Shown here: positions 34,161 to 43,850 of the stretch, one piece after another | Position numbering within the stretch: position 1 is the first letter of the stretch | Layout: each line of letters opens with the position of its first letter | NCBI RefSeq assembly: GCF_001969445.1 | Contig: NZ_CP017297.1 | Location: 558,001 to 622,000 of the forward strand | Length of the DNA: 64,000 nucleotides | Direction of reading: 5' to 3' | Origin: Brachybacterium sp. P6-10-X1 | GTDB taxonomy: Bacteria; Actinomycetota; Actinomycetes; Actinomycetales; Dermabacteraceae | Position numbers and translations under genes: made by a program | Notes under the pieces: generated by a model | The model's database searches: none | The model's input: only the letters and a program-made list of their open reading frames with translations | What the model was told of the DNA's origin: nothing

Positions 34161-34627
34161 GATGCGTCTCCTTCGCTCTCGTCAGTGACGGGGTGCTGGT
34201 GGTGCTCGGTGAGGAACCGGGCCAGGCCGTCCCGGACTGCCTCGACGTCCCGCGGCGTGCCCAGCAGCTCGACGCGATACAAGAGGGGCACCTGGCACTT
34301 GTCGGCGATCACGTCCCCGGCCAGGCAGTACGCCTCCCCGAAGTTCGTGTTCCCCGCGCCGATCACGCCGCGGATCAGGCCCCGGCTGCGTGGTTCGTTC
34401 AGGAACGCAATGACCTGCTTCGGGACAGCGCCGCGGCCATTGCCGCCGCCGTAGGTCGGGGTGATCAGCACGAACGGACGCCTCGCCACCAGGGCATGGT
34501 CGCCTCGCCGCAGGGGGATGCGGGCGGCCGACAGGCCGAGCTTGTCGACGAACCGCCGCGTCGTCTCCGAGACGGACGAGAAGAACACCAGGTCCGACCA
34601 CGTATGCGTCTCGCTTACAGCACTCAT
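34157..34627 (-). CDS. nrdI: Flavodoxin-like NrdI, partner of class Ib ribonucleotide reductase
   Basis: A 156-residue flavodoxin-type protein. The FMN phosphate loop is [12 protein letters not shown] (about residues 15-26) and the second flavin loop is [17 protein letters not shown], followed by [19 protein letters not shown], the classic NrdI signature. NrdI supplies oxidant to assemble the dimanganese-tyrosyl radical cofactor in NrdF. The ATG at 34627 lies 10 bases from a conserved mobile-element leader element and has no clear Shine-Dalgarno site. nrdE overlaps its stop. No nrdH gene precedes it. Confidence 0.88.
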   Translation of the reverse strand: MSAVSETHTWSDLVFFSSVSETTRRFVDKLGLSAARIPLRRGDHALVARRPFVLITPTYGGGNGRGAVPKQVIAFLNEPRSRGLIRGVIGAGNTNFGEAYCLAGDVIADKCQVPLLYRVELLGTPRDVEAVRDGLARFLTEHHQHPVTDESEGDAS

Positions 34628-34635
34628 GACCGAGG

Positions 34636-34665
34636 AAGTGGGCGGGGACGAGCCCTCACGGGACG
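34636..34665 (-). promoter_or_regulatory. Conserved intergenic element, copy 3 (upstream of nrdI)
   Basis: AAGTGGGCG (34636-34644) and CGGGACG (34659-34665), 14 bases apart, exactly as in the mobile-element gene leaders and in the same minus orientation. Here the start codon is only 10 bases away rather than 37-50. Confidence 0.65.
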
Positions 34666-34772
34666 CTCGGAGGCTGGCCTTCATCGCCACACGGCAGGCG
34701 GCAGTCGGCACGAAACCGAAGACCACGCGGTGACGGGCGCCGAATCCTCACCGACGCGTGTCAGCGCTCCCT

Positions 34773-34796
34773 GTTTCTATACAGGCTTATAGAAAC
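34773..34796. promoter_or_regulatory. TetR-type operator
   Basis: A perfect inverted repeat GTTTCTATA (34773-34781), six-base spacer, TATAGAAAC (34788-34796), 15 bases before the TetR start codon. The gene adjoining it very likely regulates itself and the SDR through this site. Confidence 0.8.
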
Positions 34797-34811
34797 TGTT
34801 AGGCTCGAGCC

Positions 34812-35540
34812 ATGATCACCGATGATCGGCCCGCACCTCGAAGTAAGCGCGCGCCTGACCCGCGCCCAGCGCGCTCCCGCGCCGCCGTGTTCCGCGCCGT
34901 CGAGGCCCTGAGCGCCCGACGCACCGAGGAATCCTCCTTCACGGTGACTGCGATCCTGCGCGAATCCGGGATCAGCCGCGGCACGTTCTACACGCACTTC
35001 CCAACTCTCGAGGATCTCGCCGAGCAGATGCTCGAGCAGCGGTTCGCCCTGATCGGCGAGACCGATCGCGCAGATCGCAGAGCCGCCCTCGCCTCGGCCG
35101 CCTCGGATCCGCAGGCGGACCTCCGCCGCCCGGCCGAGGCCTCCCAGCTTGCCCTGGCTCGGTTCGTCGACATCCACCGCGCATTCCTCCGGGCGTCACT
35201 CGACTGGAGGCTGACTTCTCGGGTACGAGAGGGCGTCATCTCCGCACACGCCACTCAAGTCCGCGAGTCCCTTCGTCTGATGGGGCCCAGGGTCCCGCCG
35301 CATCTCGACCACGAGGCGTTCTGCCTCATGATCGCCGGAGGAACGGTCGCCCTTCTCACCGCCTGGCTGCGCGAGAACGACCCGACCACACCCGAGGCAA
35401 TGGCCCAGCGCCTGCTCTCCACCATGCCCGAATGGTTCGTCGGCCCTACTGCGCCGTCCAATCCAGCCGACCATCCGTCGCAGCGCCCCAGTCGCGCGAC
35501 GGCGCCGACCACACTGCAATCCCCAGGAGGAACATCATGA
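34812..35540 (+). CDS. TetR-family transcriptional regulator
   Basis: A 242-residue regulator. The N-terminal DNA-binding domain reads F-T-V-T-A-I-L-R-E-S-G-I-S-R-G-T-F-Y-T-H-F (about residues 43-63), the canonical TetR helix-turn-helix ending in FYxHF. The rest is a helical ligand domain plus a Pro/Ser-rich tail. The stop overlaps the next start (ATGA), so regulator and SDR are co-translated from the operator-bearing promoter at 34773. Confidence 0.9.
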   Translation: MITDDRPAPRSKRAPDPRPARSRAAVFRAVEALSARRTEESSFTVTAILRESGISRGTFYTHFPTLEDLAEQMLEQRFALIGETDRADRRAALASAASDPQADLRRPAEASQLALARFVDIHRAFLRASLDWRLTSRVREGVISAHATQVRESLRLMGPRVPPHLDHEAFCLMIAGGTVALLTAWLRENDPTTPEAMAQRLLSTMPEWFVGPTAPSNPADHPSQRPSRATAPTTLQSPGGTS

Positions 35541-36322
35541 ACAGGACCTACGTCGTCACCGGAGCTGCCTCAGGCATCGGCGCCGCAACCACAGAGCTGC
35601 TCCGGGCCGCAGGGAGCACAGTCATCACCGTCGACCTGCACGACGCCGACATCGAGGCGGACCTCTCCACCACCGACGGCCGCAAGAACCTCGTGGATCA
35701 AGTGCGTGAACGCTCCGGTGGCCGCATCGACGCGATCATCGCAGTGGCAGGTCTTGTCGCCGCCTCCCCCGTCACGGTGGGCGTCAATCACTTCGGCGCC
35801 ATCGCCACCCTCGAGGGCCTGCGCCCCCTACTGGCCGGTTCGGACGCGCCGCGGGCAGCAGTGGTCGCTTCCCTCGCTGCACTCGAGGAGACGGATCCCG
35901 GGTTGCTCGAGGCACTGGAGCGGGGAGACGAATCCGCCGCTCTGGCCGAAGCTGAGCGGATCGGCACCGACACCACGCCCACCGGGAGCAGCCCGATCTA
36001 CACGACCACCAAGCTCGCCATCGCCCGATGGGTGCGACGCGTCGCCCCGACCCCGGAATGGGCCGGAGCCGGGATCGCGCTGAACGCAATCGCACCAGGC
36101 GTCATCGAAACTCCGATGACCCGCCCCGCACTCGACTCCGCCGAAGGCAGGGACGCACTCGATGCCGGTGCGCCGAGCCCGCTGAACGGTCCGGCTGCAC
36201 CACCTGCCGCGCCCGCTGCCCTGCTGGCGTGGCTGACGAGAGCTGAGAACACACACGTCACGGGACAGATCGTCTTCATCGACGGCGGGGCCGAGTCGAT
36301 CCGAAGGCCAGACCAGGTCTGA
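35537..36322 (+). CDS. Short-chain dehydrogenase/reductase (3-alpha-hydroxysteroid dehydrogenase-like)
   Basis: A 261-residue SDR. The cofactor loop is V-V-T-G-A-A-S-G-I-G (TGxxxGIG, residues about 6-15), the acidic residue in TVDLHDADIEADL favours NAD, and the active site has Y-T-T-T-K (YxxxK) preceded by Ser residues. The truncated middle and the sequence NHFGAIATLEGLRPLL resemble the hydroxysteroid dehydrogenase-like SDRs that lack some helices. The start overlaps the TetR stop. Substrate unknown; probably inactivates the ligand sensed by the TetR protein. Confidence 0.87.
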   Translation: MNRTYVVTGAASGIGAATTELLRAAGSTVITVDLHDADIEADLSTTDGRKNLVDQVRERSGGRIDAIIAVAGLVAASPVTVGVNHFGAIATLEGLRPLLAGSDAPRAAVVASLAALEETDPGLLEALERGDESAALAEAERIGTDTTPTGSSPIYTTTKLAIARWVRRVAPTPEWAGAGIALNAIAPGVIETPMTRPALDSAEGRDALDAGAPSPLNGPAAPPAAPAALLAWLTRAENTHVTGQIVFIDGGAESIRRPDQV

Positions 36323-36855
36323 TACGCGGAGCGTCAAGTCGGCAGGGCGGGGCCCGCAACTGGCTGAGCACAGGTTCCGTGTCGATGGCTGGACGTACCT
36401 CCACAACCAGATGTCTGCAACAGAGGCACGTGAGCCGTTGCTTTGGGACTGCCGCACCGATAGGTGACGTGGAGCGTGTCGGTCATCAGCACCCCAACGG
36501 CCTGTGAGACCGCCGGTACTTCAGCGATGTCAACTCGCGGGAGGCGGTAGATGAACAAGGGAGGGTGCGACACCTCAAAGGTGCGCCGTCCGGCCAGGGG
36601 TACGATCTCCGACGCCACGCATACCCCAGGTCAGAAGCGTCCTTCCTTATGCGCTCCGCCGATTGAGGCCACAGCCAGTGAGAGCTCGAGGCCAGCTACG
36701 GCCCGCTAACCGTCGCCTCACGTGCCCCGCACGGAGCGGCTGCAACGCTTCGCACCTCGATATGCTCGAATCGCTGACAAGGCCCGGACTGTCTGTCGCA
36801 TCGATAGGATGATCGAGCTACCGAGCCGCTCGTCAGACCAGGAGATTCATCCATC
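36323..36855. other. Gap before hsdM; possible small minus-strand ORF
   Basis: A 533-base region. A 94-codon minus-strand frame (GTG 36618 to 36334, beginning ASEIVPLAGRRTFEVSHPPL) is open but has no known family and weak start signals. Near the hsdM start, TAGGAT (36805-36810) may be a -10 and AGGAG lies 11 bases before the GTG at 36856. Nothing else is evident. Confidence 0.35.
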
Positions 36856-38859
36856 GTGTCGGTCCTATCCAACTTCGTGTGGAGTGTCGCTGACACCTTG
36901 CGCGGTCCCTACTCAGAAGCTGAATACGGCTCCGTCATCCTCCCGTTCACCGTGCTGCGCCGGCTCGAGTGCGTCATGAATCCGCATCGAGAGGTGATGA
37001 GCGAGGTCGTCAGCAGCTACGAGGGTGAGCAGCAGCGTCGGACGCACCTGAAGATCCGCACGCGCAGCGCAGACAATGCGGGGCTGTCGTTCTGGACGAC
37101 GAGCGACTACACGCTCAAGAAGGCACTGCAGGACCCGGATAACCTCGCCGAGAACCTGATCGACTACGTCGGCGGCTTCTCCTCGAACTTGGATGTCTTC
37201 AAGTCGTTCGACTTCGAGAACGTCATCCGCACGCTCGACAACCGCGACCGACTGTCGCAGGTGACGCGGCACTTCGAGGGCATCGACCTCTCGCCCGCGG
37301 CGGTGTCCAACGCCGACATGGGTGACCTGTTTGAGAACCTCATCTACCGCTTCGCCGAGTCGGCCAACGAGGGCGCAGGCCAGTTCTACACCCCTCGCGA
37401 CGTCGTCAGGCTCCTGGTCGACCTCGTATATGCAGACGACGCCGATGCTCTTCGCGGACGCGGCACGGTTCGATCGATCTACGACCCGACCGTCGGCACC
37501 GGCGGCATGCTCAGCGTCGCCGACGAGCACCTGCGCAGCTTCAGCCCGGACGCATCGACGGCGCTGTTCGGGCAGGAGATCAACAAGCGCACCTATGCGA
37601 TCTGCAAGGCCGACCTGCTGATCACCGGTCAGGACCCGTCCAACGTGCGTCAGGGCGACACGCTCGTCGTGGACCGGTTCGAGGACCGCCAGTTCGACTA
37701 CGTCCTTTCGAACCCGCCGTTCGGCACCGACTGGAAAGCCGTCGAGTCGGACGTAAAGGCAGAGCACGCCCGTGGTGGTCAAGGGCGATTTGCGCCTGGA
37801 CTTCCTGCCGTGGGCGATGCGGCGATGCTGTTCCTCCTACACGTGGCCTCGAAGATGCGCGATGTCGACGAGACAGGTCGCGGCGGCAAGGCCGGCATCG
37901 TCCTGAACGGCTCACCGCTGTTCAACGGCGGGGCGGGCTCGGGTCCATCGGAGATCCGAGGCCACATGCTCGAGAACGACCTCGTCGAGACGATCGTGGC
38001 GCTGCCCAACGACATGTTCTACAACACCGGCATCGCCACCTACCTGTGGATCCTGTCGAACGCGAAGCCCGCGGACCGCAAGGACACGGTTCAGCTCATC
38101 GATGCGACCAAGCTCGGCACCAAGCTGCGCAAGTCGATCGGGTCGAAGAAAATCGAGGTCCCCGACGCGCACCGCGATGCCATCGTCCGCGCCTTCACCG
38201 GCACGCTCAGCGACGACGACGTCGAGGTTCCGACGAAGATGTTCCACAAGCGCGACTTCGCCTACTGGACAGTCACGGTCGAACGTCCACTGCAGCTGCG
38301 ATTCCAGTGCACCCCCGAGGCGATCAGCGCCGTGGCGGAGCAGAAGACCCTGGCCAAGGTCGACGGCCTCAATGAGGCGCTCGAGGCGTTCGGCGACGAG
38401 GTGTATTTGAACCGGGAGAAGTTCGACAAGGAGCTCGACCGCCACCTCGGCGACCACGGAGTGCGGCTCACGTCGGCGCAGCGGAAGAAACTGTGGCAGA
38501 CGATCGGAGTCCACGACGAGACTGCTGACTTCTGTCGGGTGCAGACTGGCAAGAACAAGGGCGACCTCGAGCCCGACCCCGCGCTGCGTGACACCGAGAA
38601 CGTGCCCTTCGGCTGGGGAGGCCACCCGAAGACGCACGGCGCGTTCCAGGAGACGGTGCAGGCCTACTTCGATCTGGAAGTGAAGCCGCACGTCGCCGAT
38701 GCGTGGATCGACTGGGACAAGACGAAGACCGGCTATGAGATCCCCTTTACCCGTCACTTCTACACGTACGAGCCGCCCCGTCCCCTCGAGGAGATCGATG
38801 CGGATCTCGAACGCGTCGTCGACGAGATCATGGGGCTGCTGCGGAAGGTGGAAGCGTGA
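36856..38859 (+). CDS. hsdM: Type I restriction-modification DNA methyltransferase HsdM
   Basis: A 667-residue N6-adenine methyltransferase. The N-terminal helical HsdM domain (to about 140) is followed by the catalytic domain with motif I D-P-T-V-G-T-G-G-M-L (about 215), and motif IV N-P-P-F (about 288). GAGQFYTPRDVVRLLVDLV is the conserved entry to the domain. The GTG start and the overlap with hsdS (GTGA) fit an operon hsdM-hsdS-hsdR. It forms the M2S1 modification core. All motifs look intact. Confidence 0.94.
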   Translation: MSVLSNFVWSVADTLRGPYSEAEYGSVILPFTVLRRLECVMNPHREVMSEVVSSYEGEQQRRTHLKIRTRSADNAGLSFWTTSDYTLKKALQDPDNLAENLIDYVGGFSSNLDVFKSFDFENVIRTLDNRDRLSQVTRHFEGIDLSPAAVSNADMGDLFENLIYRFAESANEGAGQFYTPRDVVRLLVDLVYADDADALRGRGTVRSIYDPTVGTGGMLSVADEHLRSFSPDASTALFGQEINKRTYAICKADLLITGQDPSNVRQGDTLVVDRFEDRQFDYVLSNPPFGTDWKAVESDVKAEHARGGQGRFAPGLPAVGDAAMLFLLHVASKMRDVDETGRGGKAGIVLNGSPLFNGGAGSGPSEIRGHMLENDLVETIVALPNDMFYNTGIATYLWILSNAKPADRKDTVQLIDATKLGTKLRKSIGSKKIEVPDAHRDAIVRAFTGTLSDDDVEVPTKMFHKRDFAYWTVTVERPLQLRFQCTPEAISAVAEQKTLAKVDGLNEALEAFGDEVYLNREKFDKELDRHLGDHGVRLTSAQRKKLWQTIGVHDETADFCRVQTGKNKGDLEPDPALRDTENVPFGWGGHPKTHGAFQETVQAYFDLEVKPHVADAWIDWDKTKTGYEIPFTRHFYTYEPPRPLEEIDADLERVVDEIMGLLRKVEA

Positions 38860-40097
38860 CTTCTGCCATTCCGATCAAGCGGCTGGCGAGTGTCACGCTA
38901 GGCAAGATGGTCCAGCCAGGCTCGAAGGCTGCGTCCGACATATATGCGCCCTACCTCCGAGCGGCACACGTGCAGCCGCAAGGGAAAGTGATCGAGCTCC
39001 CTGACCAGCGGATGTGGTTCAGCAGATTTGAGCTGCGTGCATTGGACCTCAGGCAAGGCGACGTCGTCGTGGTCGAGGGAGGCGCTGGCTATGGGAGGTC
39101 GGCTGTGCTCCGCGATGACCTGCCGGGTTGGGGCTTCCAGAACTCGATCGTTCGGCTGCGACCTGCTGTCGGAGTCGCTGATGGACGATACCTCGACTAC
39201 GCACTTCAGGACGCGCTCACTGACGGTCGCATCGACCTTGTGACGAGCACAGCGACGCTGCCCCACTTCACCGCAGACAAGGTTTCGAAGTTCGAGGTGC
39301 CGTCCCCGGCCCTCGACGAGCAGCGCGCCATCGCCGACTATCTGGACCAGGAGACAGCCCAGATCGACGCGCTCGTGGCGAAGCAGGAGGAGCTCATCGG
39401 GCTACTGAAGGAACGTCGAGATGCGGCATGGGCATTGGGACTCAGCCGTGCCGTTGAGGAACTGCGGCCGATTCCCCTTCGTAGGGTCATCACTTCGATT
39501 GTCGATGGGCCGTTCGGGTCATCCCTTACCTCGGCTCACTATTCCGATTCAGGAACGCGGGTGATCAGACTCGGGAACATCGGAACCAACAGTTTCCGAA
39601 CCCAGGACGAGGCATATATTCCAGACTCGTACGCCGAGCAGTTGGCTGGACACGATGCGCGACCTGGTGACGTCGTGATTGCCGGGCTTGGTGACGAGAC
39701 GTGGCCCCTCGGCCGTGCGGCGGTCGTCCCTGACCTTGGCCCAGCAATCGTCAAGGCTGACTGCTTCAGAGTGCGGCCAGCGTCGGGAGTGTCAGGCGAA
39801 TATCTGGCGTGGGCTCTGTCAGCACCGCAGACTCGGTCTCAGGTCGCACTGTTGGCCCGTGGGTCTACAAGAAAGCGAATCAACACCAGTGTTGCCCGAG
39901 CAATCGAGATCCCTGTCCCATCACTCGAACGTCAAGAATCGATTCTAAAGGCTACAGAGGGTGTTCTCTACCGCATCGACACTCTCATCACCAAGGCAGG
40001 GGAACACATCGCCCTTGCCAAGGAGCGCCGCGCGGCGCTGATCACGGCGGCGGTGACGGGGCAGTTCGACGTACGTACAGCACGAAAGGCTGAATGA
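38856..40097 (+). CDS. hsdS: Type I restriction-modification specificity subunit HsdS
   Basis: A 413-residue protein with two target recognition domains, each followed by a conserved coiled-coil spacer: first TRD to about residue 150, then LDEQRAIADYLDQETAQIDA and LIGLLKERRDAAW; second TRD from RRVITSIVDGPFGSSL to about 345, then the repeated spacer ending IALAKERRAALITAAVTGQF. The two half-sites of the recognition sequence cannot be predicted. Starts within the hsdM stop and overlaps hsdR by four bases. Confidence 0.93.
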   Translation: MTSAIPIKRLASVTLGKMVQPGSKAASDIYAPYLRAAHVQPQGKVIELPDQRMWFSRFELRALDLRQGDVVVVEGGAGYGRSAVLRDDLPGWGFQNSIVRLRPAVGVADGRYLDYALQDALTDGRIDLVTSTATLPHFTADKVSKFEVPSPALDEQRAIADYLDQETAQIDALVAKQEELIGLLKERRDAAWALGLSRAVEELRPIPLRRVITSIVDGPFGSSLTSAHYSDSGTRVIRLGNIGTNSFRTQDEAYIPDSYAEQLAGHDARPGDVVIAGLGDETWPLGRAAVVPDLGPAIVKADCFRVRPASGVSGEYLAWALSAPQTRSQVALLARGSTRKRINTSVARAIEIPVPSLERQESILKATEGVLYRIDTLITKAGEHIALAKERRAALITAAVTGQFDVRTARKAE

Positions 40098-43000
40098 AGA
40101 CGATGGCGTCACCAGATGGTACCCGGGAGGAAACACTTGAGGTCGAGATCGCCGAGTACCTCGGTGAGCATGGCTGGCTATACAGCCCGAATGACGACGG
40201 CTACGACGCGGAGCGGGCGATCTGGTCCGAGGACGTGCTGTGGTGGCTGAACGAAACGCAACCGGATGAGTACGCGAAGGTCGTGCGCGTCGGCACTGGT
40301 GCCGAGCAGGCAGACCGTGAGGCGCTGATGTCGATGCTAGTCACTCGGCTGGACACCCCGATGAGTTCGGGCGGCGGGACGCTCAACGTGCTGCGCCGGA
40401 AGTTCTCGCACACGCGTGGAGCGACGGCGCATTTCCGGATGTGCCAGTTCAAGCCGGCCACGACGCTGAACAGGACCGTGACCGAGCAGTACGAGAAGGT
40501 GCGGCTGCGCGTCGCGAGACAGGTGCATTTCTCGCCGAAGCGAGGCGACAAGCGGTCGATCGACCTCGTCTTCTTCGTCAACGGCCTGCCCGTGGCGACC
40601 TGCGAGCTGAAGTCGTTCTTCAAGCAGCAGTGGCGCTCGGCCGTAACGCAGTACCGGAAGGACCGAGACCCGGCCGGTCAGCCGTTGCTTGGCTTCGGCA
40701 CCCGTGCACTCGTCCACTTCGCAGTCGACGACGACCAGGTGCACATGACGACGAAGTTGGCAGGGGAGAAGACCTACTTCCTGCCGTTCAACCGCGGCCA
40801 CGACGACACCGGTGCAGCGGGCAACCCCGCCAACCCTTCTGGGCCCGCCACCTCGTACCTGTGGGAGAAGGTGCTGCAGCGCGACAACTTCCTGTCCATC
40901 CTGGGCTCACAGATGTTCCTGAAGACCGACGTCGACGAGGACCCGGCGACGGGGAAGATCACGCGCTCGACGGCGCTGATGTTCCCGCGGTATCACCAGT
41001 GGCGAGCGGTGAAGAAGCTCGTCGACTCGATCGCCGATGAGGGCCCTGGGCGCAGGTACCTCATCGAGCACTCGGCCGGGTCGGGGAAGACGAACACCAT
41101 CGCATGGACGGCGCACCGCCTCGCACGCCTTCACGACCGGTCGAACGAAAAGGTGTTCGACAAGGTCATCATCGTCTCCGACCGCCGCGTCCTCGATGCC
41201 CAGCTGCAGCAGGCTGTCGAACAAGTCGACGACACAGGCGGAAGCGTCGCGGTCATCGACTCGACGGCAGTGCGCCGCTCCGGGGGCTCGAAGTCCCGGG
41301 CACTACTGGATGCACTGACCGGATCGTCGCTGATCATCGTCGTCACGCTGCAGACGTTCCCGTTCGTGAAGGACCTGCTGGAGACCAAACTCGGCACGAA
41401 GAACTTCGCAGTGATCATCGACGAGGCTCACACCTCCCAGTCGGGCAAGACAGCGGCAGAGCTGAAGAACGTGCTCACCGAGGGCGGCGAGGTCGCCGAT
41501 GACGGCGAGTTCGATGGTCAGGACGTAATCAACCAGCTCGTCGAAGCCGACGTCGACCGTGAACGCCAGATCAGGTCAGAGACGGCAGCGCGCGCAGGGG
41601 CACGGAACGTGTCGCTGCTGGCATTCACGGCGACGCCGAAGGACAAGACGAAGAAGTTGTTCGGGCGCCCGGGCGATGACGGTCTGCCTGTTTCCTTCGA
41701 TGCGTACCCGATGCGGCAGGCGATCGAGGAGGGCTTCATCCTCGACGTGCTGCGCGGCTACCAGACGTACCGGACGGCGTTCGAGATCGAACAGCAGGGC
41801 GAGGTCGGCATCTCGACGGGCATCGGCCCGGACGATGACGACAGGCTGGTGGATCCGAAGACCGCGACTCGCAAGATCATGCGGTTCGCGAACCTGCACC
41901 CGACGAACATCGGCCAGAAGGTCGAGATCATCGTCGAGCACTTCCGCGCTAACGTCGCGCACCTGCTGGACGGCCACGCCAAGGCGATGGTCGTCACCGA
42001 CTCCCGCCAGGCCGCTCTGCGGTACAAGATCGAGACCGACAGGTACCTCGCGCAGCGCGGGTACGCGTACCAGTCGATCGTCGCATTCAGTGGCAGCCTG
42101 AGCGACGAGGACTACGGTATCGAGGACGCGACCGAGTCGTCGATGAACCCCGGTGTCGGGTCCGACCTCGCACGCGAGTTCCGCCGTCCCGAGTACCGGC
42201 TCATGATCGTCGCTGACAAGTTCCAGACCGGCTTCGACCAGCCGCTGCTGTGCGCGATGTACGTCGACAAGAAGCTCCCGGACGTCCACGCGGTGCAGAC
42301 CCTTTCGCGGCTGAACCGCACCTACCGTGCCCCATCGGGAGAGAAGAAGGACCGCACGTTCGTACTCGACTTCGTCAACGATCCCGACGACATCCGCGAA
42401 GCGTTCTTGGCGTACTACCTCGAGGCCCACGTGGAGAAGGAGACCGACCCGAACCTCGTCCACCAGCTGGCCACGAAGCTTGCACAAGCTCGGATCTACA
42501 CCCCGAACGACGTCGAACGATATGCAGAAGCCTGGTGGGCACGGAAGCAGTCTCATGCGGCGCTGGCTGCGGCCGTCACGCCGGCGCGCGACGAGTTTGT
42601 CGCCCGCTGGAACGACGCGCAGGCCAACGACGACAGCGAAGCACTCGACGAGCTGCGCACGTTCCGGAAGGACTGCGGCTCGTACGTCAGGCTGTACGAC
42701 TTCATGTCGCAGGTCGTTGACTACGGCACGAGCGACCTGGAGAAGCTCGCCGAGTTCCTGCGCCAGCTGGTGCGTCTGCTGCCGACCGACGGCGCCGACC
42801 CGGACGTCGACGTGTCGGGTCTGGAGCTGCGCCGCGTCCGACAGATCGACCAGGGCAAGGCCGACATAGGCTTGTCGGGCGATCAGGAGACCCCGGGACT
42901 GAAGGGGATCACCGGCGTCGGATCGCACGTGTCGCGCCAGGATCCGCAGCAGGCGCTGCTGTCGGAGGTGGTGTCCAGGATCAACGAGCTGTTCGGGGCT

Positions 43001-43315
43001 GAGTTCGCCGACCCGCAGATCGAAGGCTTCGTCCGCGCTGCAGCCGGCATGGCCGAAGAAGACCCCCGCATCGCCGACCAGATCGACCACAACGCTCTCG
43101 ACCAGTTCATGGCCTCGCCCGACCTGCGCGAGACCCTCACCGACGCCGCAGTCCTGAACGAGGGCGCGTTCGGCAAGCTCACCGGTGCCCTCACGGGTGA
43201 GAGTGACCGCGCTGACGAGTTCATCAGACTGATCGGGCAGTACCTGTACCAATCGCGCAGACTCCGGACGATCGAGGACCAGGATCCCGAGGAGGGTGAG
43301 AAGTCGGCCTCGTAA
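40094..43315 (+). CDS. hsdR: Type I restriction endonuclease subunit HsdR
   Basis: A 1073-residue motor/nuclease subunit. The PD-(D/E)xK-type nuclease domain shows D-L-V-F-F-V-N-G-L-P-V-A-T-C-E-L-K (about residues 156-172). The helicase has Walker A EHSAGSGKTNT (about 322), DEAH in IIDEAHTSQSGKT (about 443), LLAFTATPKD (motif III) and FQTGFDQPLL with LSRLNRT (motifs V-VI). The C-terminal helical domain binds the MTase core. The ATG overlaps the hsdS stop. No disruptions are seen, so the system is probably functional. Confidence 0.94.
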   Translation: MKTMASPDGTREETLEVEIAEYLGEHGWLYSPNDDGYDAERAIWSEDVLWWLNETQPDEYAKVVRVGTGAEQADREALMSMLVTRLDTPMSSGGGTLNVLRRKFSHTRGATAHFRMCQFKPATTLNRTVTEQYEKVRLRVARQVHFSPKRGDKRSIDLVFFVNGLPVATCELKSFFKQQWRSAVTQYRKDRDPAGQPLLGFGTRALVHFAVDDDQVHMTTKLAGEKTYFLPFNRGHDDTGAAGNPANPSGPATSYLWEKVLQRDNFLSILGSQMFLKTDVDEDPATGKITRSTALMFPRYHQWRAVKKLVDSIADEGPGRRYLIEHSAGSGKTNTIAWTAHRLARLHDRSNEKVFDKVIIVSDRRVLDAQLQQAVEQVDDTGGSVAVIDSTAVRRSGGSKSRALLDALTGSSLIIVVTLQTFPFVKDLLETKLGTKNFAVIIDEAHTSQSGKTAAELKNVLTEGGEVADDGEFDGQDVINQLVEADVDRERQIRSETAARAGARNVSLLAFTATPKDKTKKLFGRPGDDGLPVSFDAYPMRQAIEEGFILDVLRGYQTYRTAFEIEQQGEVGISTGIGPDDDDRLVDPKTATRKIMRFANLHPTNIGQKVEIIVEHFRANVAHLLDGHAKAMVVTDSRQAALRYKIETDRYLAQRGYAYQSIVAFSGSLSDEDYGIEDATESSMNPGVGSDLAREFRRPEYRLMIVADKFQTGFDQPLLCAMYVDKKLPDVHAVQTLSRLNRTYRAPSGEKKDRTFVLDFVNDPDDIREAFLAYYLEAHVEKETDPNLVHQLATKLAQARIYTPNDVERYAEAWWARKQSHAALAAAVTPARDEFVARWNDAQANDDSEALDELRTFRKDCGSYVRLYDFMSQVVDYGTSDLEKLAEFLRQLVRLLPTDGADPDVDVSGLELRRVRQIDQGKADIGLSGDQETPGLKGITGVGSHVSRQDPQQALLSEVVSRINELFGAEFADPQIEGFVRAAAGMAEEDPRIADQIDHNALDQFMASPDLRETLTDAAVLNEGAFGKLTGALTGESDRADEFIRLIGQYLYQSRRLRTIEDQDPEEGEKSAS

Positions 43316-43421
43316 GGCATGAACCGTGCGCCTGGCGCGTCATCGGCCTGTCCGGAACGAGCAAGAGCCGTCTGACGGTCGTGTGCGTAGGCTGGGGATC
43401 ACGAAGCCAAGGGAGGCCACG

Positions 43422-43457
43422 ATGTGCGGTAGATTCACGTTGCAGTTCGATCTGAGC
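43422..43457 (+). pseudogene. First codons of an SRAP (YedK/HMCES-like) gene, cut by inserted DNA
   Basis: A good ribosome site (AAGGGAGG) precedes ATG 43422, and the product begins M-C-G-R-F-T-L-Q-F-D-L. MCGRF is the invariant N-terminus of SRAP proteins, in which Cys2 forms the covalent link to abasic sites in single-stranded DNA. After about 12 codons the sequence becomes unrelated. The rest of the gene is found at 49531-50214. See that entry. Confidence 0.75.
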
Positions 43458-43670
43458 ATTATTAATCTGATGCAACAGCGCCTGGTTCTGGTGGAGAGAT
43501 CTTCGCGTATCGGGGGTCGGGCAAATTGTCAGCGGCAACCCGTCGCGGTGACCGCTCTGACGTCGCCGTGATCGGACCTGACCTGGACCTCTCCACGGCG
43601 TTGAGAGCCGGTTCGTAGGTATTCCTGCTGGTGAGCGTCTCGGATGGTTGCGGGATGACACACTAATGGG

Positions 43671-43850
43671 ATGGTGTTCCTGCGGAAGGTGAGGACTGGA
43701 TCGGGTGCGACGGCGGTGCAGATCGCTGAGCGGAAGAACCGTCGCGACGTGGTCCTCGAGCACCTCGGTTCTGCTCATACCGAGGCCGAGCTCGTGGCGT
43801 TGATGAAGGCTGGCCGGGAGAAGATCCACGCTGGTCAAAAGGTCCCTTTT
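43671..43850 (+). pseudogene. N-terminal fragment of an IS1634-type (IS4 superfamily) transposase
   Basis: About 60 codons (VFLRKVRTGSGATAVQIAER, then V-V-L-E-H-L-G-S-A-H-T-E-A-E-L) match the start of IS1634-type transposases, which begin F-V-R-x-V-K-T-A-S-G-A-T-A-V-Q. After HAGQKV the match ends. The catalytic domain is missing. This marks a junction within the DNA that split the SRAP gene. Confidence 0.65.
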
